From positions 124,001 through 188,000 of the forward strand of contig NZ_SMMH01000002.1 in NCBI RefSeq assembly GCF_004634215.1: a DNA stretch of 64,000 bases, read 5' to 3'. The DNA comes from Deinococcus fonticola. GTDB lineage: Bacteria > Deinococcota > Deinococci > Deinococcales > Deinococcaceae. The notes under the pieces were generated by a model. The model saw only the letters and a list, made by a program, of their open reading frames with translations, did not search any database and had not been told where the DNA came from. Below are positions 21,726 to 34,148 of this stretch, piece after piece (positions within the stretch are counted from its first letter, which is position 1; each line of letters opens with the position of its first letter). The translations under genes were made by a program, and so were the position numbers.

Positions 21726-24619
21726 CCCGCCCGGCTGGCGTCCGGCTCCGCCCCACCCGGCTGGGCACGGCGTTCTTTGGGCTGGTATTGCTCACGCTGA
21801 TCGGGTGCATCAATTACAGCCTGAGCCTGGGCTACGGCCTGACCTTCCTGCTGGGCGGCGTGTGGATCATCACGGCGGCGCAGGCTTTACGGGCCGTGCG
21901 CCTGCTGGGCGTGACTGTCCTGCCGCCCGCGCAGGCGGCAGTGGGAGAAAAGCTGGCGTTCACGGTACAGGTGCAGCAACTCGGCCCCGCCGGCAATGTC
22001 AGAGTTCTGGCCCGGCCGACACAGGGCGGCGTGGCGGGCAAACCCTTGCAGGGCAGCGGCGTGGCCCGTCCAGACGAGTTGCTGCACCTGTCCCTGCCGG
22101 TTCCCGCGCCGGTGCGTGGCCCGCTTCACCTGACAGGGGTGCAGGTGGCCGCGGTGGATACCCTGGGCCTGTGGCACGCCAGCCTGCCCGCCCCGGACTC
22201 GGAGGCCGTGCTGGTCACGCCCAGAGCGGAAGCGAACGCGCCCACGCCCCGAACCCTGAAGGTCACGGGAACGGGCGACGCGGTTCAGCGCACCAGGGGA
22301 CACGACGAGTTCGCTGGCGTGCGGGCCTACCAGCCGGGCGACTCGCCGCGCCTGATCTCGTGGAAGCACGTGGCCCGCACCGGAACACTCCTGACCCGTG
22401 AATTCGACGCGCCCGCCGGAGAGGGTCTGAACCTCGACTGGAACGAGACGGCCGGCGCTGGCACGGTCGAGTCCCGTGTGTCCCGTCTGGCCGCGTGGGT
22501 GGCGCACGCGCAGCAACAAAAGTTGCCCTTCTCCATGAATCTGCCGGCTTTCACCCTCAACACGGGGCAGGGAGAGGGCCAGGTGCGCGCCGCCCTGAAC
22601 GCTCTGGCGCAGGTCAGGCCCTTGCCTCAACCGTCGCGAGATCAAGAAGAAGAAGCCCGGAGGCCCTTCGCCCCACGTCAACCGGATGTGTTGCCAGCGG
22701 GGGCGCTGCGGTTCTCGTTCCTGGCCCTGGCGTTCTCGCTACTGCCCGGCCTGCCGCAGTGGCCCGCGTGGGTGTGGGCGCTGCTGGCGGGGGTGCTGGG
22801 GTACGCCGCCCTGCAGGTCGACCCGCGCCGCCGCCTGCCACACGTTCCCCCGCTGGCCCTGCTGCTGAGTGCGTTGCTGGCGGGCGCGGGCCTGAACGCC
22901 AGTTTCGGCACGCTGCTGGGCCAGCAGGCCGGAACCGCCTTGCTGGCCGTGCTGCTGGCCCTGAAGGCCGCCGAGACGCGCACCTACCGCGACGCGAAAC
23001 TGCTGTCCCTGCTGGGGCTGTTCCTCCTCATCACGCATTTCTTTCACTCGCAGGGGCCCGTGACCGCCGTGCAGGTCGTGGTCGCCAGTGCGCTGCTGCT
23101 GAGCGCCGCGGCCCGCTGGGTCAACCCGGCCACCTGGGCCGGCCCAGTCTGGCAGGGGCAAGCGTGGCGTCAGGTGGGTCGCCTGATGTTGCTCGCCACG
23201 CCCGTGGCCGCGCTGCTGTTCTCGTTTTTTCCCCGTCCGGACGGCCCGCTGTGGCGCCTGCCCCTTCAGCAGAACAGGACGGGCCTGTCCGACGAGATCA
23301 ACGCCGGGGAATACAGCAACCTCGCCAAGGACAATTCCGTGGCTTTCCGCGCCGATTTCGGGGGGGGCGCGGTTCCGCCGTCCGCCGAGCGGTACTGGCG
23401 CGGCCCGGTGTACGAGGAGTACGACGGCGTGAAATGGACGCAGGCCCTGCGGGCCAGTTTTACTTTTGCGCCGCCCTCCATCGAGACCACCCGCAACGCC
23501 GCCTACCGTTACGCCCTGACCCTGGAACCCAGCGGCAAACCCTGGCTGCTGGCCCTGGAAAGCGTGACGCAGGTGCCGCCGAACTCCCTGATCACCACCG
23601 GGTTTCAGGCCGCCACCTTCCGCCCCGCTGCCCAGCGCACCCGGTACGAACTGCAGAGTCAGGTGGCCCGAACCGGACGCCGCGAGGATCCCCGCCGCCT
23701 GGAATTGAACCTGTTCCTGCCGGCTGGCCAGAACCCCCGCGCCACCGCCCTGGCGGCGCCGTGGCGCTCGCTGCCGCCCGCCGAGCGCGTGCGCAGGGCC
23801 AGCGAGTACCTGGCCCGTGGGGGCTTCACGTACACCCTCGACCCGCCCACCCTGCCGCAGGACAACCGTATCGACGCTTTTCTGTTCGGCTCCAGAACCG
23901 GCTTCTGCGAGCATTACGCCAGCGCCTTCGCGTTCCTGATGCGCTCGGCTGGCGTGCCCGCTCGCGTGGTCGGCGGGTATCAGGGCGGTGAGCTGAACCC
24001 GGCCGGCGATTACCTGATCGTGCGGCAGCAGGACGCGCACGCCTGGACCGAAGTGTGGCTGGCCGGCCAGGGCTGGGTGCGCGTCGACCCGACCGCCCTG
24101 ATCGCGCCCGCCCGCGTGAACACGAACCTGGGCACGGCCCTGAGCCAGCCGAACGCCACCACTGCCCGGCCCCGCAGCACCTGGCAGCAACTGGCCCTGC
24201 GCTTCGACGCCTTTCAGAACAACTGGAACAACTGGGTCGCCGGGTACGACGGCGAACAGCAACGCACCCTGCTCTCGCGCCTGGGGGTCAGCGGCGTGGG
24301 TTCCGCGCCTTACATGCTGGCGCTGCTGGTGGGCGTCCTGCTTGTCCTGCTGCCCATTTTTGCCCTGGTGCGCCGCAGTGCCCGCCCCGGCGATCCCGCC
24401 CAGGCAGCCCTCTTCGACCTGAGCGAGAAACTGAAACTGCCGCGCCAGCCCGGTGAAACGGCGAGTGCCTACGCCCAGCGCGCGGCCCAGCAGTATCCGG
24501 CGCTGGAAAAGACCCTGCGGGAGATCGCCGAGCGCTTCAACCTGCTGCGCTATGGCCCGGCGGCCCCCCCGGAGCGGCTGAAGGAACTGCGGCACCTGAT
24601 CCGGCAGCTCAGACGCTGA
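21722..24619 (+). CDS. DUF58-TgpA transglutaminase fusion, membrane protein
   Basis: The 965-residue protein joins two modules usually encoded separately. Residues 1-290 are a DUF58 protein: two N-terminal membrane spans (GTAFFGLVLLTLIGCINYSL, LTFLLGGVWIITAAQAL), then GDSPRLISWKHVARTG near residue 205. Residues about 325-965 are TgpA-like: several membrane spans, then a periplasmic transglutaminase domain with the triad Cys729, His773 and Asp789 (FCEHYA, DAHAW, RVDPTA), a further membrane span (ALLVGVLLVLLPIFALV) and a cytoplasmic DUF4129-like tail. It is translationally coupled to the MoxR gene. The predicted role is extracytoplasmic crosslinking or proteolysis of envelope proteins under MoxR control. 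Frame is continuous through the junction. Confidence 0.9.
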
Positions 24620-24631
24620 ACGCCACGCCGG

Positions 24632-25279
24632 TCACTTCCGGCAGGTCAGGTTCACCCGGAAACTGGGGTCCGGAACCGTGTAGCGGGCCTTGGTGCTGCC
24701 GGACTTGTTCTTGACTTCCACCAGGAATTTCTGCGGCGCCGGGACGGGCTGCCCGGTCTGGTACTGTTCCTCGGAATAGATGCGGAAATTCATCACGGTG
24801 CCGCCGCCCTGCTGAATCTTGGCATAGGTCTTGTCCTGCCAGCCGCCCGCCCGGCTGTCGCTCCAGGAATTGCCGTCGGCGAAGGTGACAGTCTTGGCGT
24901 TGTTGTAGACCAGCCCCACATCGTCCAGGGTGATGGTTTCGTTCACGCCGTTCTTGAATTCGGCGGTGATGGCGTACCCGGGGTAGGCGTCCCCCTTGTC
25001 CTGGTGGGTCACTTCGACCTTGGTGACACGCATGCGCACGATGCCATTGAACAGCCACTCGCCCACGCAGCCCTCCACGCTGGCCTTCTGGTTGGCGCCG
25101 CCCGCGCCGGTCAGGGCCTTTTTCAGGTCATCGAGCAGAATGTAGGTTTTCCCGCCCAGCACGGTGGTGTTCAGGGTGGTGGGTTGCCCGTTGAGCGTCA
25201 GGGTCACGGGCGCGGCCAGTGCGGCAGGTAGCGCGGCGGGCAGGATGAAGAGGGCAGCGAGCAAAGCAGCTTTTTTCAT
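24632..25279 (-). CDS. Secreted protein with copper-amine-oxidase-N-like domain
   Basis: The 215-residue product has a clear signal peptide (MKKAALLAALFILPAALPAA, cleavage near ALAA). Next comes a short domain VTLTLNGQPTTLNTTVLGGK...YILLDDLKKAL resembling the copper amine oxidase N-terminal (stalk) domain of secreted proteins. The C-terminal 150 residues are beta-rich and end with a Cys-containing FRVNLTCRK; Cys at about residue 71 may form a disulfide with it. An AGGAGG ribosome site precedes the ATG. It converges with the transglutaminase gene (12-bp gap). Function unknown; probably periplasmic or surface. Confidence 0.75.
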   Translation of the reverse strand: MKKAALLAALFILPAALPAALAAPVTLTLNGQPTTLNTTVLGGKTYILLDDLKKALTGAGGANQKASVEGCVGEWLFNGIVRMRVTKVEVTHQDKGDAYPGYAITAEFKNGVNETITLDDVGLVYNNAKTVTFADGNSWSDSRAGGWQDKTYAKIQQGGGTVMNFRIYSEEQYQTGQPVPAPQKFLVEVKNKSGSTKARYTVPDPSFRVNLTCRK

Positions 25280-25373
25280 AGATCCTCCTGGGGAAACCGC
25301 TGTGGGTTACGCGGGCATCATCCGCCGCCAGGCGTTACATAGGCGTTTCAACTTCGGCGCTATCCTGCACGTC

Positions 25374-28313
<2,940 letters not shown>

Positions 28314-28534
28314 ATTGGTAGAACTGAGCGGTTGAGCTGCCCGTGAACCCACCCCCCTCCCCGCAAGGCAGGGGGGCTTGCGTTGCCACGGGGCATTGGT
28401 GAGGCGCGGTCGTTGATTGGCTCTGGGCAGAAGCACCAGCGTTCTGCGCGGTTTCCGCCGGGCGAATGGCCACCACGTCGCCGGAGAGACGACCAGCTTC
28501 AGCATGCTCTCGCCGCGCACGTGCAGTGTTCTGG

Positions 28535-29764
28535 TCAGGACATAGATGCCAGATGCTGGGCCAGGTCGTGCGCGACGGCCAGGCCCAGGGTGTCGGCGTG
28601 CGGGCCGCCCAGCAGCAGGTGATGGCCGGGCGCGGGGGTTTCCCACACAGGCGGGGCCTGCGGGTCGCCGCGCACCAGCGTGACCCACGCGCCAGGCAGG
28701 TCGCTGAGGCTGCGGCCCACCTGAAGGTGCGGGCCGGCCAGGGCGGGCAGGGCGTCCATCAGGTTCACCAGGTCTTCGAGCACCTCGCGGCGCAGGCCGG
28801 TGGGCACGCCCGTCAGGTGCCCACCAGTGGGCTGGTAGCCGTGCGGGTCGCGGTGGTGCAGCCGCGGAATCAGCGTGAAGGCGCCGTGCTGGGGGCGTAA
28901 GGTCAGGCCGCTCACGCGCACGGCGGGCGTGCCGGGCGGGCTGGGCAGGTTCAGGCGCGGGTACTGCTGGTAGGCGCGGCCATGCTGTGTATGAACACCC
29001 AGGCCATGTTCCAGCAGCGGCGGCCCGCCTGCGCCCGCCGCCACGACGATGTGCCTGGCCCGCACCACCTTGACCTCGTGCGTCACGATCTGGTGGGTAT
29101 TCGTGACGGTCAGGCGCTCCAGCATGACCTGCGGGCCTGGCGCGTGTTTCAGGCGGGCGCGGGTGTTCAGCAGCAGGTTCGCGCCCAGCCGCACGGCCTG
29201 CTGCGCGGCGTTCAGCGCCACACTGGCAGGGCGGTAGAGCGCGGCCTGCCGGTCGACGCGCGCCAGCGGCAAAGCCTCCAGGTTCGCCAGTTCCCTGAGC
29301 ACCGGGAATTCACGCGCCAGTTCGGCGGTGCTTTCATAGGGGACAGCTGCCGAGGGCTGGCCTCCTTGTGGGCTGTGGTCATGACCGGGCAGGGGAGAGG
29401 CGCACAGTTCGATCAGGGGGCAGGGCTCGAAAGGCATGTCCCCGAACGCCGAGGCTAGCTGCTCGCGCGTCCACTGCGCTTGCTCCAACCACTGTGCCTG
29501 CTCCAACCACTGGTCTTGCTGTGACCACTGGGCCCGCTGGGGCAGATCCAGCGTCGTCCACAGGCCGGGGGCCAGGATGGTCGCACCTTCCTCGTTCGGC
29601 AGGCCGCCTTCCTCGACCATGAGAAGCGAGAGGTGCGGCGCGAGCCGGCGCAGGAACAGCGCCAGCGCCGCGCCCATGCGGCCCGCCCCGACCACCACTA
29701 CGTCGAATTCTGCGGCCTGGAAGGGCTGGCCCACATGCGCCCACACTTGCCCGGGAGAAGTCAT
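28535..29764 (-). CDS. FAD-dependent DAO-type oxidoreductase
   Basis: The product (409 aa from the ATG at 29764; alternative starts at 29776 and a GTG at 29803) has the FAD-binding motif FDVVVVGAGRMGAALALFLRR near its start and ends in APGHHLLLGGPHADTLGLAVAH, the closing flavin motif of D-amino-acid-oxidase-like enzymes. Two middle segments (AVRVSGLTLRPQHGAFTLIP, PTGLRREVLEDLVNLMD) fit the substrate domain. Between residues about 82 and 100 is a short tandem repeat QWLEQAQWLEQA encoded by near-identical DNA repeats (29484-29520). The substrate is unknown. It is divergent from the SpoIID-like gene. Confidence 0.8.
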   Translation of the reverse strand: MTSPGQVWAHVGQPFQAAEFDVVVVGAGRMGAALALFLRRLAPHLSLLMVEEGGLPNEEGATILAPGLWTTLDLPQRAQWSQQDQWLEQAQWLEQAQWTREQLASAFGDMPFEPCPLIELCASPLPGHDHSPQGGQPSAAVPYESTAELAREFPVLRELANLEALPLARVDRQAALYRPASVALNAAQQAVRLGANLLLNTRARLKHAPGPQVMLERLTVTNTHQIVTHEVKVVRARHIVVAAGAGGPPLLEHGLGVHTQHGRAYQQYPRLNLPSPPGTPAVRVSGLTLRPQHGAFTLIPRLHHRDPHGYQPTGGHLTGVPTGLRREVLEDLVNLMDALPALAGPHLQVGRSLSDLPGAWVTLVRGDPQAPPVWETPAPGHHLLLGGPHADTLGLAVAHDLAQHLASMS

Positions 29765-29851
29765 GCCTTTCATCATGCCGGATGGGGCCGCCGCCTCTCT
29801 CACGTGGCTGTCAGACGATCTACAGAGTGAATTCGTATACTCGGCGCATTC

Positions 29852-31195
29852 ATGCGTGTCTCACGGCCCCTTCGTTTCCTCTGCTGCGGCGCGGGCCTCG
29901 CCGCGTGTCTCCCCGCCGCCCAGGCCCTCAACGTGCGCGTCCTGATCGCTCAGGCCCCCCAGGTCACCATCCGCGTGAACCCTGGCAGCGCCTCCAGCAC
30001 GGCCCCGGCCGCGCCGGCCAATCCGGTATCGACTAGCAGTGTCCCGGCCAGCAGCGCGGCCTCCAGCTGGACGGTGGGCGTCAGCGGCGCGGGGCAGGTC
30101 ACGGGCTTGACCCTCAACGGTCAGCCGGCCGGCAACGCCACGCTGTACCTGCCGCCTGCGCCGGGCAGCCGCGTGGACATCGCCGGAAAAAGCTACCGCG
30201 GCGGCGTGCTGCTGCGGGCCCAGGCCGGCGCGGTGCAGGCCATCAACGTGGTGGAGGTCGACGATTACGTGCGCGGTGTGGTGGCCTCGGAGATGCCGGC
30301 CAGCTGGCCCGCCGGGGCGCTGGCCGCGCAGGCCATCATCGCCCGGACGTACGTGGCGGCCCGCATCAACCCGGCGCAGCCCTACGACACCTGCGCCACC
30401 GAAAGCTGTCAGGTGTACGGGGGCGTGGCCGCCGAGAAGCCCAGCACCGACGCCGCTGTGCGCTCGACCGCCGGGCAGGTGGTGGCGTTCGGCGGCAAGG
30501 CCGCCACCACCTACTTCAGCAGCGACTCCGGGGGCTATACCGCCTCGGCCGCCGAGGTGTGGAACATGAAAGGCCTGCCGTACCTGCCCGCGCAGGCCGA
30601 CCCTTTCTCGCTGGGCGGGCCACGCGGGCAATGGGACTTGTCGGTGCCGCAGGCCCAGGTGCAGGTGATCGCCTCGCGCTACGGCGCCAGGGTCGGCCCG
30701 CTCGCCAGCGTGGTGGTCAGCAAGATGTCGGAGTCCGGCCGGCCCCAGGAAATCACCTTTACCGGCACGGGCGGCACCTTCAAACTGCAGGGCGCGGAAG
30801 CCGGCGGATTCATTCGTGCCCTGGGGGCCGGCAGCAGCCGCGCCACCCTCAGGGGCATCAACCCGCTGGTGGTGTCCGGCACCGGGCAGGGTCACGGCGT
30901 GGGTCTCTCGCAGTACGGGGCGCTGGGCATGGCCAAAAAAGGCTACGATCACCTGCATATCCTGGGCTTTTACTACCCCGGCACGGTGCTCAGCGCCCTG
31001 GCCGCTGCGCCGCAGAAACCGGGGCCGCGCCTGGCCGGGGGAGAACGTCTACCCACTTGGCACCAGGCCGCGCCACTGCTTACGCCCCTGGTGTCCAATT
31101 CAATGGTCTCCACTTCACTGGTGTGCCCCTCTGCGCCGTCTGAGACCGACCTGCTGGCGGATCGGCATGCCCCGCTGGCCGGAGTAGTTCAGTGA
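29852..31195 (+). CDS. SpoIID/LytB-domain secreted protein
   Basis: The 447-residue product has a signal peptide (PLRFLCCGAGLAACLPAAQA) and a SpoIID domain from about residue 110 to 385: YRGGVLLRAQAGAVQAINVV, VDDYVRGVVASEMPASWPAG, AQAIIARTYVAAR, YFSSDSGGYTASAAEVW and GTGQGHGVGLSQYGALGMAKKG. The conserved catalytic-type Glu lies in VVASEMP. SpoIID enzymes cleave or activate cleavage of peptidoglycan glycan strands. The last 55 residues (Ser/Pro/Leu-rich) do not belong to the domain. A TATACT box ten bases before the ATG indicates a very short leader. Its stop overlaps the GTG of the LptD-like gene. Confidence 0.88.
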   Translation: MRVSRPLRFLCCGAGLAACLPAAQALNVRVLIAQAPQVTIRVNPGSASSTAPAAPANPVSTSSVPASSAASSWTVGVSGAGQVTGLTLNGQPAGNATLYLPPAPGSRVDIAGKSYRGGVLLRAQAGAVQAINVVEVDDYVRGVVASEMPASWPAGALAAQAIIARTYVAARINPAQPYDTCATESCQVYGGVAAEKPSTDAAVRSTAGQVVAFGGKAATTYFSSDSGGYTASAAEVWNMKGLPYLPAQADPFSLGGPRGQWDLSVPQAQVQVIASRYGARVGPLASVVVSKMSESGRPQEITFTGTGGTFKLQGAEAGGFIRALGAGSSRATLRGINPLVVSGTGQGHGVGLSQYGALGMAKKGYDHLHILGFYYPGTVLSALAAAPQKPGPRLAGGERLPTWHQAAPLLTPLVSNSMVSTSLVCPSAPSETDLLADRHAPLAGVVQ

Positions 31196-34098
31196 AGCAG
31201 TTAATGAAGCAGCGGTCAGGGAAACCGCGTGCTGGCCGCCCGGCCCGCTCCACCCGTCGGGGCCGCCGCGCCCTGCTGGCCGCGCTGCTGGGGCTGACGC
31301 TGCTGGGCGGCGCGCAGGCCCGCACCGTCAAGATCATCACTGCCCAGACCCTGGAACTGCGCAACCAGGACGGCCAGGAGATCGTGATCATCGCCGGCGA
31401 GAACGTCGAGATTCGCCTGGACGACGACATCATCAAGGCCAAGCGCGTGGAGTTCAACCGCACCCGCCGCACCCTGACGCTGGTGGGGTACGCCACCTAC
31501 CACACCGCCAAGGACGGCCAGGACCTCAAAGGCAACGACCTGGTGGTCGATCTGGGCAGCGAGGCCCTGACCGGCCAGGACGTGCTGATCAGCGACGCCG
31601 ACCTGGAAATTCGCGGCGCGGCCGTCGAGCGCGTGCCGGGCCAGCTGCGTGCCCAGGGCGGGTACTTCACGCCGTGCGCCAAGTGTGGCCGCACGCCCAA
31701 CGATTACGCTTTCAGGGCGCAGCAACTGGTGGTGTACCCCGGTGACCGCCTGATCGCCTACCGCGCGCAACTGCTGATCGCCGAGCGGCCGGTGCTGTAC
31801 CTGCCGGTGGTGGTGCTGCCCCTCAACGACCAGGCCCGTCAGCCGCGCCTGGCGGTGGGGCGGGGTGACCCGGACGGCCTGACGGTCGAGGCCGATCTGC
31901 CCTTCTCGGTGGGCAGCAGTGTCCTGGGCACCACGCTGCTGCGCTATTACCAGTACCGCAGCCCCAGCTTCGGCGGTGGGGTCGACCTTCACGCCTACGC
32001 GCCTAATCGCCTGATCGACCGCGCCGATCTGTACTTCCTGGCGCTGCCCAAACCCTTTCTGGTGGGCAGCGACGGCGAACCCGAGCGCCAGAGCGGGTAC
32101 GACCTCGACCTCAACTTCAGCGTGAAGGGCCGCGTGCCGCTCATGCTGGCTGAAAAGGACATGGAGTACGCCCTGAATGTGGTGCGGCGCGACATCGGTC
32201 TGCCGCCCGAGGATAAGAGCCGGGGCGTGACCCTGGTGGACTTCTCGGCGCAGGCCGACTACCCGCGCTTCAGTGCCCGCCTGAACTACAACGACCGTTT
32301 CGGCCCGCCGCCCGAGCAGGCGCTGTCCAGGGAACTGCGGCACCCCGAGGTGATCGTGGACGTCAAGCCCTTCACGGTCTCGCTGGGCGGCCTGGGCGAC
32401 GTCAGCGCCGACTTCAAGTTCAGCGCCGGGCAGTACACGGCGGCCAGCAACCCGCTATCGCGCAGCGCCAGCCTCCAGGGCCTGAACTACACCACCTCGC
32501 GCCTGGAGGAAGTGCACGCCCTGAGTTACACGCGCCCTCTCTGGCGCGGCGCGGAAATTGCCGCCAGCAACACCTTTACCGGGCGTTATTACGGCAACGG
32601 TTCGCGCACCGTGCAACTGGAGTTCGGTGTGAAATTCACGCAGCGCTGGGCGGGCAGCAACACCTTCACGGTCGAGCAGCGTTACCTGCGGTACGAGGGC
32701 ACCAGCCCCTTCGCGTTCGATGTGGTGTCCCGGCGCCTGAGTGCGCCGCTGGACATCCGGGTGGACACCGTGCCGGTGCGCGACACCACCTTCAGCGTCA
32801 CGTACACCCGCGACGGGTTCCGGCAACCCGGTCAGAAGGAACGCACCCAGGTGTTCGGCGTGAGCGGCAGCGTGAACCGCAAGCCCGTCAGCGCCTATTA
32901 CAACCTGAGCTACGATTTTGCGACCGACAACCTGTCCTCCGGGAGTTTCAGCGTCACCGTGGGCGACCCGGACTCGGGCAAGCTGACCCTGGTACCCGCC
33001 ACGCCGGCCCTGCTGGCCACCCCCACCGCGCCCGCCGTACCCGCCCGCGCGGCGTATTACAGGCGCAGCAGCGCCTGGCCGTTCCCCAACTTGAGCTTCA
33101 CAGTCAGCGGCGGGTACGCCCTTCAAACGCGCATTCAACCCGTGACCGTCAAGGCCACCGTGACCGACGGCGGCGCGCGCACCAACTATTTCAGCGTGTC
33201 GGGCACCTACGACCTGCAGGGCCAGGCCGAGACGCTGCGCCTGAACGGCGGCACCCTGCAAGGTGAGGAGCGCAACCTCACCAACCTGGACGTGAATTAC
33301 AGTGCCTCGGCCACCTTCGACACGGTCTTGAACCCACTGAGCGTGAGCGGCAGCGAGAGTCTGAACCTGCGTGACCCGTACCTCAGCGGCAACCACAACG
33401 TGAACTGGCGCGGCTTCACCTTCAACACCAACCACAGCCTGGATCTGGAGACCGACCCCGCGACCAAGGAAAGTGGCACCGTGAATTTCAGCGTGGGGAA
33501 CCCCGCCGGGTCGGCCACCAACTGGAACCTCAATTACGGCGGCCCCTACGACCTGCGCCGGGTCGGCTTCACCCGGCCGCAACTGACCGCCGCCTTCAAG
33601 ACCACCGTGCCGGGGCAGCGCCTGGCCGCCAGCGCCAGCGTCAACCTGAGGGGCCTGGATCAGCCGCGCACCGAACTTGCGCGGGCCAGCCTGGACGCCG
33701 CCTGGCAAAAAGGCCGCTTCGCCGTGTCCGGGCAGGCCACCTACAGCCGCGTTCGCAGCGGCGAGTACCCCAACGACCAGGCCAGCGACACCCTGGTGGT
33801 CGACCCGCTGCGCGTGGGTGTGGGCCTGGGCAAAGGGCCGCGCCCGGACGTGTACCTGACCGCCAGCCTGCGCCAGACCTTCCGGTACGTTGGCGGCGTG
33901 CGGCAGGACGACAAACCCATTTCGCCGGTTTTCGGCCTGACCTGGGACCGCTGCTGCTGGGCCCTGCAGGGCGAGTACGACGTGGGCCTCAAGCGCCTGC
34001 GCATCGCCATCGGCCTGCCCGGCCAGACCTACTCCATTTTCGACCGGCTGGACGGCAGCAACAGTTACCCCTTCAAGCCCTACGCCCCCACCTACTGA
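31192..34098 (+). CDS. LptD/OstA-like outer-membrane beta-barrel protein
   Basis: The 968-residue product has a basic N-terminus and signal sequence (RRALLAALLGLTLLGGAQA). An OstA/LptA-like beta-jellyroll follows (about 45-125: IIAGENVEIRLDDDIIKAKRV, LVGYATYHTAKDGQDLKGND). The LptD landmark region is FTPCAKCGRTPNDYAF...RPVLYLPVVVLPL, with Cys162/Cys165. The remaining ~700 residues are amphipathic strands of a large barrel, ending with WDRCCWALQGEYD (Cys921/Cys922), the Cys-pair signature of LptD. The paired cysteines suggest the disulfides that link jellyroll and barrel in LptD. It is coupled by GTGA to the SpoIID-like gene. LptD inserts lipopolysaccharide; what this version exports in a lineage without classical LPS is open. 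Confidence 0.82.
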   Translation: MKQLMKQRSGKPRAGRPARSTRRGRRALLAALLGLTLLGGAQARTVKIITAQTLELRNQDGQEIVIIAGENVEIRLDDDIIKAKRVEFNRTRRTLTLVGYATYHTAKDGQDLKGNDLVVDLGSEALTGQDVLISDADLEIRGAAVERVPGQLRAQGGYFTPCAKCGRTPNDYAFRAQQLVVYPGDRLIAYRAQLLIAERPVLYLPVVVLPLNDQARQPRLAVGRGDPDGLTVEADLPFSVGSSVLGTTLLRYYQYRSPSFGGGVDLHAYAPNRLIDRADLYFLALPKPFLVGSDGEPERQSGYDLDLNFSVKGRVPLMLAEKDMEYALNVVRRDIGLPPEDKSRGVTLVDFSAQADYPRFSARLNYNDRFGPPPEQALSRELRHPEVIVDVKPFTVSLGGLGDVSADFKFSAGQYTAASNPLSRSASLQGLNYTTSRLEEVHALSYTRPLWRGAEIAASNTFTGRYYGNGSRTVQLEFGVKFTQRWAGSNTFTVEQRYLRYEGTSPFAFDVVSRRLSAPLDIRVDTVPVRDTTFSVTYTRDGFRQPGQKERTQVFGVSGSVNRKPVSAYYNLSYDFATDNLSSGSFSVTVGDPDSGKLTLVPATPALLATPTAPAVPARAAYYRRSSAWPFPNLSFTVSGGYALQTRIQPVTVKATVTDGGARTNYFSVSGTYDLQGQAETLRLNGGTLQGEERNLTNLDVNYSASATFDTVLNPLSVSGSESLNLRDPYLSGNHNVNWRGFTFNTNHSLDLETDPATKESGTVNFSVGNPAGSATNWNLNYGGPYDLRRVGFTRPQLTAAFKTTVPGQRLAASASVNLRGLDQPRTELARASLDAAWQKGRFAVSGQATYSRVRSGEYPNDQASDTLVVDPLRVGVGLGKGPRPDVYLTASLRQTFRYVGGVRQDDKPISPVFGLTWDRCCWALQGEYDVGLKRLRIAIGLPGQTYSIFDRLDGSNSYPFKPYAPTY

Positions 34099-34148
34099 AA
34101 TCCGCCCGGCGGCAACTCGCTGCCTCCACCAATTCCCAGAGGTGAACC

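Noticed and set aside
22739..24595. 618-codon frame on the minus strand
   Set aside because: Antisense shadow of the DUF58-transglutaminase fusion.
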